64,000 nucleotides of DNA from Pseudomonas jessenii (GTDB taxonomy: Bacteria; Pseudomonadota; Gammaproteobacteria; Pseudomonadales; Pseudomonadaceae). The notes beneath the pieces were generated by a model. It had not been told where the DNA came from and searched no databases. It saw only the letters and a program-made list of their open reading frames with translations. Both the position numbers and the translations under genes were made by a program. Shown here in pieces: positions 51,521 through 60,343 of the stretch; within the stretch, counting starts at the first letter, position 1, and every line of letters begins with the position of its first letter. Location: positions 62,001 to 126,000 of the forward strand of contig NZ_NIWT01000006.1 of NCBI RefSeq assembly GCF_002236115.1, written 5' to 3'.

Positions 51521-54500
51521 AAGGGCCTTTCAACCTCTCGGAATGGGCCCTCAAGCATCAGTCGTTCATCTGGTATCTGATGTTCGTCGCGTTGTTGATG
51601 GGTGTGTTCTCGTATTTCAACCTGGGGCGCGAAGAAGACCCTTCGTTCACCATCAAGACCATGGTGATCCAGAGCAAATGGCCGGGGGCGACCCAGGAGG
51701 AAACCCTCGAACAGATCACTGACAGGATCGAGAAGAAGCTCGAGGAGCTCGACTCCCTCGACTATGTGAAAAGCTACACGCGCCCCGGCGAATCGACGGT
51801 GTACGTGAACCTGCGCGACACCACCAGTGCCAAGGACATCCCGGAAATCTGGTACCAGGTGCGCAAGAAGATCAACGACATCAAATACCAGTTCCCGCAA
51901 GGCATACAGGGGCCGTCGTTCAACGACGAGTTCGGTGACGTCTTCGGGTCGATCTACGCCTTCACCGCCGACGGCCTGACCATGCGTCAGTTGCGCGACT
52001 ACGTGGAACAGGCCCGCATGGAAATTCGCGGCGTGCCGGGGCTGGGCAAGATCGAAATGGTCGGCCAGCAGGACGAAGTGCTGTACCTGAACTTCTCCAC
52101 GCGCAAACTCGCTGCGCTGGGCATCGATCAGCGTCAGGTGGTGCAGAGCCTGCAAACCCAGAACTCCGTGACCCCGGCGGGTGTCATCGAGGCCGGGCCG
52201 GAGCGGATTTCGGTGCGCACTTCGGGGCAGTTCGCTTCGGAGAAAGACCTGGCCGAGGTCAACCTCAAGCTCAATGACCGCTTCTATCGTCTGGCCGATA
52301 TTGCCGAAATCAGCCGCGGCTACGTCGATCCGGCCTCGCCGGAATTCCGCTTCAACGGCAAACCGGCCATCGGCCTGGCGATTGCCATGCAGAAGGGTGG
52401 CAACGTCCAGGCGTTCGGCAAGGCCCTGCACACCCGTATCGACGAGTTGACCGCCGACCTGCCGGTCGGTGTCGGCATTGACAACGTCTCCGACCAGGCC
52501 GTGGTGGTGGAGGAGGCCGTTGGCGGCTTTACCAGCGCGTTGTTCGAGGCCGTGGTGATCGTACTGCTGGTCAGCTTCGTCAGCCTTGGCGTGCGTGCCG
52601 GGCTGGTGGTGGCGTGCTCGATCCCGTTGGTGCTGGCGATGGTGTTCGTATTCATGGAATACAGCGGCATCACCATGCAGCGGATTTCCCTCGGTGCACT
52701 GATCATCGCCCTCGGCCTGCTGGTGGACGATGCGATGATCACCGTGGAAATGATGGTTACGCGTCTGGAGTTGGGCGAGACCAAGGAGCAGGCGGCGACC
52801 TTCGCCTACACCTCCACGGCGTTCCCGATGCTCACCGGTACGCTGGTGACGGTGGCGGGCTTCGTGCCGATCGGCTTGAACGCCAGCTCGGCCGGTGAAT
52901 ACACCTACACTCTGTTTGCGGTGATTGCCTGCGCGATGCTGGTGTCGTGGGTGGTGGCGGTATTGTTTGCGCCGGTGATCGGCGTGCACATTCTCAGTAC
53001 CAACGTGAAACCCCATGAAGGCGAACCCGGGCGTATCGGCAAGGCGTTCAACGGCGGGCTGCTGTGGTGCATGCGCAATCGCTGGTGGGCCATTGGCATC
53101 ACCGTACTGTGCTTTGTACTGGCGGTGTTCAGCATGCGCTACGTGCAGAACCAGTTCTTCCCGTCTTCGGATCGGCCGGAAATTCTGGTGGACCTGAACC
53201 TGCCGCAAAACGCCTCGATCGACGAAACCCGCCGGGCCGTCGATCGCCTTGAAGCCACGCTCAAGGACGATCCGGACATCGTGCGCTGGAGCACCTACGT
53301 CGGCCAGGGTGCCATTCGCTTCTATCTGCCACTGGACCAGCAACTGCAAAACCCGTTCTACGCGCAGTTGGTGATCGTCAGCAAAGGTCATACCCGTGAG
53401 GCCATGATGCAGAAGCTCCGCGAGCGCTTGCGCAACGACTTCGTTGGCATCGGCAGTTATGTCCAGGCACTGGAAATGGGCCCGCCGGTAGGGCGTCCGA
53501 TCCAGTACCGGGTCAGCGGCAAGGACGTCGACCAGGTGCGCCGACATGCCATTGACCTGGCCACTGAGCTGGACAAGAACCCGCACATTGGCGAGATCAT
53601 CTACGACTGGAACGAACCGGGCAAAGTGCTGCGGATCGACATCGCCCAGGACAAGGCGCGGCAGTTGGGGTTGTCTTCGGAGGATGTGGCCAACCTGATG
53701 AACGGCATCGTCAGCGGCCAGTCGGTGACCCAGGTCGATGACGACATTTACCTGATCAACGTGGTCGGCCGCGCGGTGGATTCCGAACGCGGTACGCCGG
53801 AAACCCTGCAGAACCTGCAAATCGTCACGCCGAGTGGCACGTCGATTCCGCTGCTGGCGTTCGCCACGGTGCGCTACGAACTGGAGCAGCCGCTGGTGTG
53901 GCGTCGCGATCGCCTGCCGACCATCACCATCAAGGCGGCGATACGCGACGAGATCCAGCCGACGGACCTGGTGAAAATCCTCAAGCCGTCCATCGACGAT
54001 TTCGCTGCCAAATTGCCGGCGGGCTACAAGGTCGCCACCGGTGGTACGGTGGAGGAAAGCGGCAAGGCCCAGGGACCGATTGCCAAGGTTGTGCCGCTGA
54101 TGCTGTTCTTGATGGCGACCTTCCTGATGATCCAGCTGCACAGCGTGCAGAAGCTGTTCCTGGTGGCCAGCGTCGCGCCGCTGGGGCTGATCGGCGTGGT
54201 GATCGCGCTGGTGCCGACAGGCACGCCGATGGGCTTCGTGGCGATCCTCGGGATTCTGGCGCTGATCGGTATCATCATTCGCAACTCGGTGATCCTGGTG
54301 ACCCAGATCGAGGAATACGAGCTGAAGGGTTATGCACCGTGGGATGCAGTGGTGCAGGCCACCGAACATCGGCGCCGGCCGATCCTGCTGACCGCGGCGG
54401 CGGCGAGCATGGGGATGATCCCGATTGCCCGGGAAGTGTTCTGGGGGCCGATGGCCTACGCGATGATCGGCGGGATCGTCATCGCTACCTTGCTGACGCT

Positions 54501-54567
54501 GCTGTTTTTGCCGGCGCTGTATGTGGCCTGGTACAAGATTCGCGAGCCGAAGAAAGACGCTGTTTAA
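51517..54567 (+). CDS. triC: RND multidrug transporter TriC-like
   Basis: A 1,016-residue inner-membrane RND pump. The start (FNLSEWALKHQSFIWYLMFV) and length match TriC of P. aeruginosa as I recall it. The proton-relay aspartate pair is in ALGLLVDDAMITVEMM (TM4). Two large periplasmic loops and twelve helices are evident. In P. aeruginosa TriABC exports triclosan with the channel OpmH; no outer-membrane channel gene lies here either, so the channel must be encoded elsewhere. Confidence 0.92.
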   Translation: MKGPFNLSEWALKHQSFIWYLMFVALLMGVFSYFNLGREEDPSFTIKTMVIQSKWPGATQEETLEQITDRIEKKLEELDSLDYVKSYTRPGESTVYVNLRDTTSAKDIPEIWYQVRKKINDIKYQFPQGIQGPSFNDEFGDVFGSIYAFTADGLTMRQLRDYVEQARMEIRGVPGLGKIEMVGQQDEVLYLNFSTRKLAALGIDQRQVVQSLQTQNSVTPAGVIEAGPERISVRTSGQFASEKDLAEVNLKLNDRFYRLADIAEISRGYVDPASPEFRFNGKPAIGLAIAMQKGGNVQAFGKALHTRIDELTADLPVGVGIDNVSDQAVVVEEAVGGFTSALFEAVVIVLLVSFVSLGVRAGLVVACSIPLVLAMVFVFMEYSGITMQRISLGALIIALGLLVDDAMITVEMMVTRLELGETKEQAATFAYTSTAFPMLTGTLVTVAGFVPIGLNASSAGEYTYTLFAVIACAMLVSWVVAVLFAPVIGVHILSTNVKPHEGEPGRIGKAFNGGLLWCMRNRWWAIGITVLCFVLAVFSMRYVQNQFFPSSDRPEILVDLNLPQNASIDETRRAVDRLEATLKDDPDIVRWSTYVGQGAIRFYLPLDQQLQNPFYAQLVIVSKGHTREAMMQKLRERLRNDFVGIGSYVQALEMGPPVGRPIQYRVSGKDVDQVRRHAIDLATELDKNPHIGEIIYDWNEPGKVLRIDIAQDKARQLGLSSEDVANLMNGIVSGQSVTQVDDDIYLINVVGRAVDSERGTPETLQNLQIVTPSGTSIPLLAFATVRYELEQPLVWRRDRLPTITIKAAIRDEIQPTDLVKILKPSIDDFAAKLPAGYKVATGGTVEESGKAQGPIAKVVPLMLFLMATFLMIQLHSVQKLFLVASVAPLGLIGVVIALVPTGTPMGFVAILGILALIGIIIRNSVILVTQIEEYELKGYAPWDAVVQATEHRRRPILLTAAAASMGMIPIAREVFWGPMAYAMIGGIVIATLLTLLFLPALYVAWYKIREPKKDAV

Positions 54568-54586
54568 AAAGCGAGCGCTTCGCGCT

Positions 54587-54652
54587 CATCGCGAGCAAGC
54601 TCGCTCCCACAGGTTGACCGCAATCCACTGTGGGAGCGAGCTTGCTCGCGAT
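54587..54652. repeat. REP pair
   Basis: GCGAGCAAGCTCGCTCCC near 54591 and its inverted copy near 54630-54650, between convergent genes. Confidence 0.9.
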
Positions 54653-54666
54653 GGCGTCCGAATGGG

Positions 54667-55296
54667 CTACACAGCTTTACGCCAGACACTCGCCAACCAA
54701 GGCTGTTGCTCCCGCGGCAGCCCTGTCGGCCGGTAGTAATGCTCCAGCTCCACAAACCCCGCCTCGATCAACAAATGCTGCCAGGCCGCCAGGTCGTGAT
54801 ACGACCCATAACGCGGCCCGTTCCAGCCTTCCTGATTCTCGCCACGGGGATTGGAACTGAACAACACCCCACCCGGTTTCAGCGCTCCCCACAACTGCTT
54901 CAACACCCGTGGTAATTCCTGACGCGGAACATGAAACAGCACCGCGTTGGCAAAAATCCCGTCGAAACGCTCGGCCGGCAGATCAAGCTTCAAAAAGTCC
55001 TGCTGCCAGACCTCGCAACCGCTGTCCTCACGGGCCATCTGCGCGAGTTTTTCCGAACCGTCGAGGCCGACAGCCCTGTGGCCCATGCGGGTGAAGGTTT
55101 GCAAATCCCGACCCGGCCCGCAGCCGAAATCGAGAATATCGAAAGGCGCCTCGCCCTGAATGTGCCGCAGCAGGGCATCGATGTTCTGGCTGACGTCGTG
55201 ATCGCGGGTGCCTTCACGGAAGTCTTCGGCCACTGCGTTGTAATGGCCCAGGGTGGTGGCGGTGATCTGTTCGAGGTCGTCGGGTGTTTGCTTCAT
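54667..55296 (-). CDS. SAM-dependent class I methyltransferase
   Basis: A 209-residue methyltransferase. Motif I is ILDFGCGPGRDLQTF at about residues 53-67, the acidic residue of motif II is in VGLDGSEKLAQMA, and later motifs are FDGIFANAVLFHVPRQELPRVL and LKPGGVLFSSNPRG. The start is set at ATG 55296 (MKQTPDDLEQIT); a TTG at 55314 would add six residues. Substrate unknown. Single gene between REP pairs. Confidence 0.88.
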   Translation of the reverse strand: MKQTPDDLEQITATTLGHYNAVAEDFREGTRDHDVSQNIDALLRHIQGEAPFDILDFGCGPGRDLQTFTRMGHRAVGLDGSEKLAQMAREDSGCEVWQQDFLKLDLPAERFDGIFANAVLFHVPRQELPRVLKQLWGALKPGGVLFSSNPRGENQEGWNGPRYGSYHDLAAWQHLLIEAGFVELEHYYRPTGLPREQQPWLASVWRKAV

Positions 55297-55363
55297 GGTC
55301 GGCTGCGCGGGCAAGTGGGATGGGTCGAATATACGCCATCATGCCGGGGGCTGCTTCGCAGCC

Positions 55364-55458
55364 CATCGCGAGCAAGCTCGCTCCCACAATGATTCGCGCC
55401 GTGCACAAATTTGGCCTGCACTGAGGATCAACTGTGGGAGCGAGCTTGCTCGCGATGG
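55364..55458. repeat. REP pair
   Basis: GCGAGCAAGCTCGCTCCC near 55368 and its inverted copy near 55436-55455. Confidence 0.9.
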
Positions 55459-55481
55459 CGTTGGTACTGACAACAGATGGC

Positions 55482-55820
55482 TCAGCCCTTTTTCATCCCC
55501 AGACATTCAATGGAGTGATCCACCATCGCCTTGGCAATCTCCAGCAAATGCCAGATCGAGTACACCATCGCACGGTCGGCGCCCTTGAGTTGATCGCCAC
55601 ACTGATACGCCGTGACTGAAGCGCAACGCAGCAGATCGGCAACATAGAGCTGGGTGTCTTCGAAGCTCACGTCTTTGCTGACGTTGTAGAAGCGCAGTTC
55701 ATCGGGGCGGGTGGGTTGATCGCCGGTCAGGTAAAAATCAATCGCACGGTAGAGCGCTGATCGATCCCTGGTTTCGTCGGTGGATGTTTCCGGAGGTGGA
55801 TCGGGTACGGATTTTTCCAT
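55482..55820 (-). CDS. DUF6124-family small protein
   Basis: A 112-residue protein that I place in the Pseudomonas DUF6124 group. The N-terminal 25 residues are acidic and Pro/Thr-rich (SVPDPPPETSTDETRDRSALY). The rest is helical with LLRCASVTAYQCGDQLKG and SIWHLLEIAKAMVDHSIECL. ATG 55820 is chosen because AGGAG lies 8 bases upstream. No signal peptide. Function unknown. The DNA just upstream is rich in inverted repeats, described separately. Confidence 0.8.
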   Translation of the reverse strand: MEKSVPDPPPETSTDETRDRSALYRAIDFYLTGDQPTRPDELRFYNVSKDVSFEDTQLYVADLLRCASVTAYQCGDQLKGADRAMVYSIWHLLEIAKAMVDHSIECLGMKKG

Positions 55821-55829
55821 GAGTGTCAC

Positions 55830-56160
55830 TCCTATTGCTGCATGGGAGCCATCACTTATCGCCTACTAAACGATTGGGTGGCGGCTGTACGCAGGTTAGT
55901 AGGCCGGTCAATAGGAAAACCGGTGCACCCGAGGATGCCCCACGCACAGCCACCATATTCTGCATGCGGCAAAGTCGCCGGACATGAGCATGGAATCGCT
56001 ATGCGCCTATTGTTCCGGGCTACTAAACCCGATCACTGATGAGCAGTGACGGACCGAGACTAGCCACCGGATTTGGCAGGCGCAAGCGAGCGAAATGATC
56101 TAGGAAATGTCCTGCAAAGGAAAGGGAACGGGCCTTCGGAAACGCTGATTTCTTTGTACG
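55830..56160. other. Gene-free region with clustered inverted repeats
   Basis: About 330 bases with no convincing ORF. CTACTAAAC occurs at 55863-55871 and 56020-56028, with complementary TTAGTAG at 55896-55902 between them. CCGGT and ACCGG bracket CAATAGG (55909-55915), which is complementary to CCTATTG (56006-56012). CACTG and CAGTG form a small hairpin near 56034-56050. These look like alternative pairings of a structured RNA or a regulatory array. Strand and role are unknown. Confidence 0.45.
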
Positions 56161-56184
56161 AAATATCGCCAGGATCGCCACTCA

Positions 56185-56286
56185 TGTAGGAGCGAGCTTG
56201 CTCGCGAAAAACCTGAGGGCGCCACGGGGAATCTGGCTTCCCGCGTTATCGTTGACCTCCATCGCGAGCAGGCTCGCTCCTACAGG
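56185..56286. repeat. Variant REP pair
   Basis: TGTAGGAGCGAGCTTGCTCG and its inverted GCGAGCAGGCTCGCTCCTAC: a REP subtype with GTAGGAG instead of GTGGGAG. Confidence 0.85.
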
Positions 56287-56287
56287 G

Positions 56288-56932
56288 CTACCGCTTGTTG
56301 AGGCCCCGCGCCAACCGATCCCCACCGAGCTGAATCACCGCCACCAACGCCACCAGCAACACAATCACCGTCAACATGATCTGGCTATCAAACCGCTGAT
56401 ACCCATACCGATAGGCAATGTCCCCCAGTCCACCGGCGCCAATCGCCCCGGCCATGGCCGAGGAGTTGATCATCGTCACCAGGGTGATGGTGAACCCGCC
56501 AACAATCCCCGGCAGCGCTTCCGGCAACAACACATGCCAGACGATGTGCCAGCGCCGGCAGCCCATGGCTTGCGCCGCTTCGACCAAGCCGTGGTCGACC
56601 TCGCGCAAGCTGACTTCGGCAATGCGCGCAAAGAAAGGCGTAGCGGCGATGGTCAACGGCACCACCGCGGCCCACACGCCGTAAGTGGTGCCGACGATGA
56701 GCCGGGTGAACGGAATCAAAGCGACCATCAGGATCAGGAAAGGCACCGAGCGGAACAGGTTCACGAATGCGCCCAAAGCGCGGTTCAGCGCTGGCGCTTC
56801 GTAGATGCCGCCCTTGGAACTGGTGACCAGGATCACTGCCAGCGGAATGCCCGCCAACAGCGCGATCAACGACGACACGCCGACCATCAGGAAGGTGTCG
56901 ATAAAGCCCTGCAGCAAGCGATCAAACCACAT
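56288..56932 (-). CDS. metI: Methionine-type ABC transporter permease
   Basis: A 214-residue permease with five helices. The EAA-like loop is LVEAAQAMGCRRWHIVWHVLLPEALP. ATG 56932 (MWFDRLLQGFIDTFLMVG) is the family start and overlaps the end of metN by 11 bases. It is the last gene of metQ-metN-metI, and a REP pair follows. The operon sits directly downstream of flavin-dependent sulfur-acquisition genes, so the substrate may be an organosulfur compound rather than methionine. Confidence 0.92.
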   Translation of the reverse strand: MWFDRLLQGFIDTFLMVGVSSLIALLAGIPLAVILVTSSKGGIYEAPALNRALGAFVNLFRSVPFLILMVALIPFTRLIVGTTYGVWAAVVPLTIAATPFFARIAEVSLREVDHGLVEAAQAMGCRRWHIVWHVLLPEALPGIVGGFTITLVTMINSSAMAGAIGAGGLGDIAYRYGYQRFDSQIMLTVIVLLVALVAVIQLGGDRLARGLNKR

Positions 56933-58043
56933 AACCCAGTACCTCCACCTGTTGCGCCCAATGAGAGGCGCGCTGACACAACTCCTCGGCATCGAGGGAC
57001 GAGCCGGTCACCGCCAGCAGCAGTTGCCCAAGCGCATGGCCCTGAATCCGTTCCACACCGCCTTGCAACAATCGCACGCGGCCTCCGAGGGCGCTGAACA
57101 GTGCCGCCAGATCCGGTTCGTCGCGTTGGCTGCCGGTGAACTGCAAGCGCAGGACCACAGCGGCGTCGCAGGCATTCGATTGCGCCAACAGACGGCTTTG
57201 CAGTTCTTGCGGCAATGCGTGTTGCAACGGCGCCAGCAATGTCTTGCTGACCTCATGCTGTGGATTGCCGAACACTTCCCAGACCGGGCCTTGCTCGACG
57301 ATTCTCCCGTGCTCCAGCACCACCACCCGATCACAGATTTCACGGATCACCGCCATCTCGTGGGTGATCAGTACAATGGTCAGGCCCAGGCGTTGATTGA
57401 TCTCGCGCAGCAGGCCGAGAATCGACTGCGTAGTCTCCGGGTCCAGTGCCGAGGTGGCTTCGTCACACAGCAAAATTTCCGGGTCATGCACCAGTGCCCG
57501 GGCAATGCCCACGCGCTGTTTCTGCCCGCCGGACAACTGCGCCGGGTAAGCCTTGTGTTTGGCTTGCAAGCCGACCAGTTCCAGCAGTTCACGGACTTTG
57601 CGCTCGCGTTGTTCCTTGGGCACGCCAGCGACTTTCAACGGCAGTTCGACGTTCTGCCAAACGGTCTTGGCCGACATCAGGTTGAAGTGCTGGAAGATCA
57701 TGCCGATGCGCCGACGCAGCGCCACCAGTCGGTCTTCGTCGAACTCGCCGATGTCCACTTGATCGATCAGTACCCGACCGCTGCTCGGCTGTTCCAGGCG
57801 ATTGATGGTGCGGATCAGCGACGACTTGCCGGCGCCGCTGCGGCCGATGATGCCGAACACTTCGCCGCGCTGGATCGCCAGGTCGATGCCGTGCAACGCG
57901 GCCACCGGTCCTTGCTGGCCGTTGTAGGTTTTACCCAAGCCGATGAAGCGTACGTGGGCATGGTTGAGTTCGGGATGCAGCTCAGTGCGCTCTGCGCTTT
58001 GCGGCTCTGGAATCTCCAGTCGCCGTTGGATGGCGGCGGTCAT
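56922..58043 (-). CDS. metN: Methionine-type ABC transporter ATPase
   Basis: A 373-residue MetN: an N-terminal extension of about 30 residues, Walker A GRSGAGKSS, Q-loop MIFQHFNLM, signature LSGGQKQRVGIARAL, Walker B ILLCDEATSALD, switch His in LITHEMAVI, then a C-terminal NIL-type domain (VVLRLQFTGSQRDEPDLAAL onward) that senses ligand in E. coli MetN. Its ATG lies 2 bases after the metQ stop. ATP hydrolysis drives import through MetI. Confidence 0.94.
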   Translation of the reverse strand: MTAAIQRRLEIPEPQSAERTELHPELNHAHVRFIGLGKTYNGQQGPVAALHGIDLAIQRGEVFGIIGRSGAGKSSLIRTINRLEQPSSGRVLIDQVDIGEFDEDRLVALRRRIGMIFQHFNLMSAKTVWQNVELPLKVAGVPKEQRERKVRELLELVGLQAKHKAYPAQLSGGQKQRVGIARALVHDPEILLCDEATSALDPETTQSILGLLREINQRLGLTIVLITHEMAVIREICDRVVVLEHGRIVEQGPVWEVFGNPQHEVSKTLLAPLQHALPQELQSRLLAQSNACDAAVVLRLQFTGSQRDEPDLAALFSALGGRVRLLQGGVERIQGHALGQLLLAVTGSSLDAEELCQRASHWAQQVEVLGYVV

Positions 58044-58045
58044 GC

Positions 58046-58855
58046 TCAGCTTTCCCAGCCGGCTTGATAGAGCTTGCCGTGGGCTTTATCCAGTGCGGCG
58101 CGCACAGCCGGCGAGTGCTGGTAGATGTCGACGAACTTGATCAGGCGCGGGTCGGTTTTGCTCTTGGGCTGGATCACGAACTGAATCACGTATTCCTTGT
58201 GATCGAGGCCGTCGAACAGCAGCGCGGAGCCCGCGTCGAAGGTTTTCGACAAGCGAATGTAGGCCGGGTAGCCCTGCACCAGATCAGCATCGTCATAGGC
58301 GCGTACCAGTTGCACGGCTTCGACCTGGAGGATTTTGATGTGCTTCGGGTTGGCGATGATGTCTTCTTCGGTGGCCTTGTAGCCGACGCCGGGCTTGAGG
58401 GTGATCAGACCGGCCTTGGCCAGCAGCTGCAAGCCACGACCGCTGTTGATCGGATCGTTGGCGATGGCCACGCTGGCGCCTTGGGGCAACTCGTCGAAGC
58501 TTTTGTATTTCTTCGAGTAGAGACCGACGTTGTTGATGATCCCCGGCGCGAATGGCACCAAGTCGAAACCCGACGCAGCCTTGGCGTTTTCCAGGAACGG
58601 GATGTGTTGGAAGTAGTTCACGTCGATGTCGCCTGAAGCCAGGCTGACGTTCGGCGCGATCCAGTCGCTGAACTCCACCAGTTCGACCTTCAGGCCTTGT
58701 TTGCCGGCTTCTTCGACCGCTGCTTCCAGGGGGATGGCGAAAGCGGCGGTGGTGCCGATTTTCAGCGGGGCGTCGGCGGCGAAGGTCACCGAGCTGAACA
58801 GGCCGAGGGCCAGGGCCAGTGCTTTGACTGGGTGGGAGAGGTAGTTCTTTTTCAT
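58046..58855 (-). CDS. metQ: MetQ/NlpA-family periplasmic binding protein
   Basis: A 269-residue binding protein. The signal peptide (VKALALALGLFSSVTFAADA) has no lipobox cysteine, so it should be soluble. Family blocks are EFSDWIAPNVSLASGDIDVNYFQHIPFL, NNVGLYSKKYKSFDELPQGA and IANDPINSGRGLQLL. Its pocket sequences differ from those of the orphan MetQ-like protein at 45.5 kb, so the two probably prefer different ligands. First gene of metQNI, downstream of the monooxygenase gene. Confidence 0.92.
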   Translation of the reverse strand: MKKNYLSHPVKALALALGLFSSVTFAADAPLKIGTTAAFAIPLEAAVEEAGKQGLKVELVEFSDWIAPNVSLASGDIDVNYFQHIPFLENAKAASGFDLVPFAPGIINNVGLYSKKYKSFDELPQGASVAIANDPINSGRGLQLLAKAGLITLKPGVGYKATEEDIIANPKHIKILQVEAVQLVRAYDDADLVQGYPAYIRLSKTFDAGSALLFDGLDHKEYVIQFVIQPKSKTDPRLIKFVDIYQHSPAVRAALDKAHGKLYQAGWES

Positions 58856-58902
58856 GATGAGTTATCCAGTCAGTGCATTAAATTTGTGGTGTCTGTTCGG
58901 GC

Positions 58903-58980
58903 CTCATCGCGAGCAAGCTCGCTCCCACAGTGGATCTCGGGTGTTCACACAATCCCTGTGGGAGCGAGCTTGCTCGCGAT
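58903..58980. repeat. REP pair
   Basis: GCGAGCAAGCTCGCTCCC near 58909 and its inverted copy near 58959-58979. It lies between the monooxygenase stop and metQ. Confidence 0.9.
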
Positions 58981-58984
58981 GCTT

Positions 58985-60343
58985 TTAGCGTCGGTAAGTC
59001 GAGCCGGTATGTTGCTCAGGCAGATGCGCCTCTCGCTGAAACAGCTTTTCGCGCAAGGTCCCGTCGTCGTACGCGGTCTTGTAAGAGCCCCGCCGTTGCA
59101 ACTCGGGGATCACCAGCTCGATGAAGTCCTCATAGCTTTCCGGCGTGACGATGCGGGTCAGGTTGAAACCATCCAGCCCGGTCTCGGCGATCCACGATTC
59201 CAGTTCATCCGCCACTTGCTGCGGTGAACCGACCACGGTGATGTAGCGACCGCCGAGGGCGTGTTGTTCGAGTAATTTGCGTCGGGTCCAGTCGTTGTTT
59301 TGCAGGTGTTTGGTGGCGGACTGGATGGCGTTGCTCTTCACGTACTGGATCGGCTCGTCGATTTCGTACTGAGAAAAATCGATCCCGGTGGACGCCGAAA
59401 AGTGCGCCACGCCGGCCTCGGCACTGGCGTAGCTCAGGTACTCGGCGTGCTTGGCCCAGGCCAGCTCCTCGGTGGCGCCAACGATCACGTTCAGGCCCAT
59501 GAACACCTTGATGTCCTCGGGATTGCGCCCGGCTTCGACGGCGCTGGCGCGCACCTTGTCCACCTGCGCCTTGGTCGATGCCTTGGTCTGGCCACTGATG
59601 AACACGCACTCGGCATGTCGCCCGGCAAACAATAAGCCGCGATCCGAGCTGCCGGCCTGGAACAGCACCGGCGTGCGCTGGGGCGAGGGTTCGCACAGGT
59701 GATAACCCTCGACCTGATAGAACTCGCCCTTGTGCTCGACCTTGTGCACTTTGTCCGGCTGCGCGTAGATCCGTTGCTGTGGATCGTTGAGCACCGCGCC
59801 GTTTTCCCAACTGCCTTCCAGGAGTTTGTAGAGCACCTCCAGGTACTCATCGGCCTGGTCATAACGACGGTCATGCTCGACCTGTTCGCTCAGGCCCATG
59901 GCCTTGGCGGCGCTGTCGAGATAGCCGGTGACGATGTTCCAGCCGACCCGCCCACGGCTCAGGTGATCCAGGGTCGACAGGCGGCGGGCGAACAGATACG
60001 GCGCTTCGTAGGTGAGGTTGGCGGTCAGGCCGAAACCGAGGTTTTTCGTCACCGCCGCCATGGCCGAGACCAGCAGCAGCGGATCGTTGACCGGCAACTG
60101 GATCGACTCTTTCAACGGCACGTCCACCGAGCTCTGGTAGACGTCGTAGACCCCGACGATGTCGGCGATGAACAGGCCGTCGAACAGCCCGCGCTCCAGC
60201 AACTGCGCCAGTTCGGTCCAGTACTCGAGGGTGTTGTAGCGGGTTGATGTGTCGCGCGGGTGCGTCCACAAACCGTGGTTGATGTGCCCGATGCAGTTCA
60301 TGTTGAACGCGTTGAGCAGGATCTTCTTTTTCGCGGCGGTCAT
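58985..60343 (-). CDS. LLM-class FMN-dependent monooxygenase (NtaA/SnaA/DszA family)
   Basis: A 452-residue bacterial luciferase-like monooxygenase. Typical blocks are KKILLNAFNMNCIGHINHGLW, RGLFDGLFIADIVGVYDVY, SRGRVGWNIVTGYLDSAAKAMG and QAGSSDRGLLFAGRHAECVF. The family uses FMNH2 from a separate reductase to cleave C-S or C-N bonds (DszA on sulfones, NtaA on nitrilotriacetate). ATG 60343 overlaps the upstream SfnB-like stop (ATGA), so the genes are coupled. The sulfur context points to organosulfur desulfurisation; the substrate is unknown. No flavin reductase is adjacent. Confidence 0.9.
   Translation of the reverse strand: MTAAKKKILLNAFNMNCIGHINHGLWTHPRDTSTRYNTLEYWTELAQLLERGLFDGLFIADIVGVYDVYQSSVDVPLKESIQLPVNDPLLLVSAMAAVTKNLGFGLTANLTYEAPYLFARRLSTLDHLSRGRVGWNIVTGYLDSAAKAMGLSEQVEHDRRYDQADEYLEVLYKLLEGSWENGAVLNDPQQRIYAQPDKVHKVEHKGEFYQVEGYHLCEPSPQRTPVLFQAGSSDRGLLFAGRHAECVFISGQTKASTKAQVDKVRASAVEAGRNPEDIKVFMGLNVIVGATEELAWAKHAEYLSYASAEAGVAHFSASTGIDFSQYEIDEPIQYVKSNAIQSATKHLQNNDWTRRKLLEQHALGGRYITVVGSPQQVADELESWIAETGLDGFNLTRIVTPESYEDFIELVIPELQRRGSYKTAYDDGTLREKLFQREAHLPEQHTGSTYRR

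Noticed and set aside
51514..54369. A 951-codon open frame on the minus strand opposite triC
   Set aside because: It is the antisense shadow of a high-GC gene: His/Arg/Gln/Asp-rich with no domain, while triC matches a known RND pump residue for residue.
56198..57097. A plus-strand frame over metI and the REP pair
   Set aside because: It begins inside REP sequence and is rich in His/Gln/Arg; metI on the other strand is clear.
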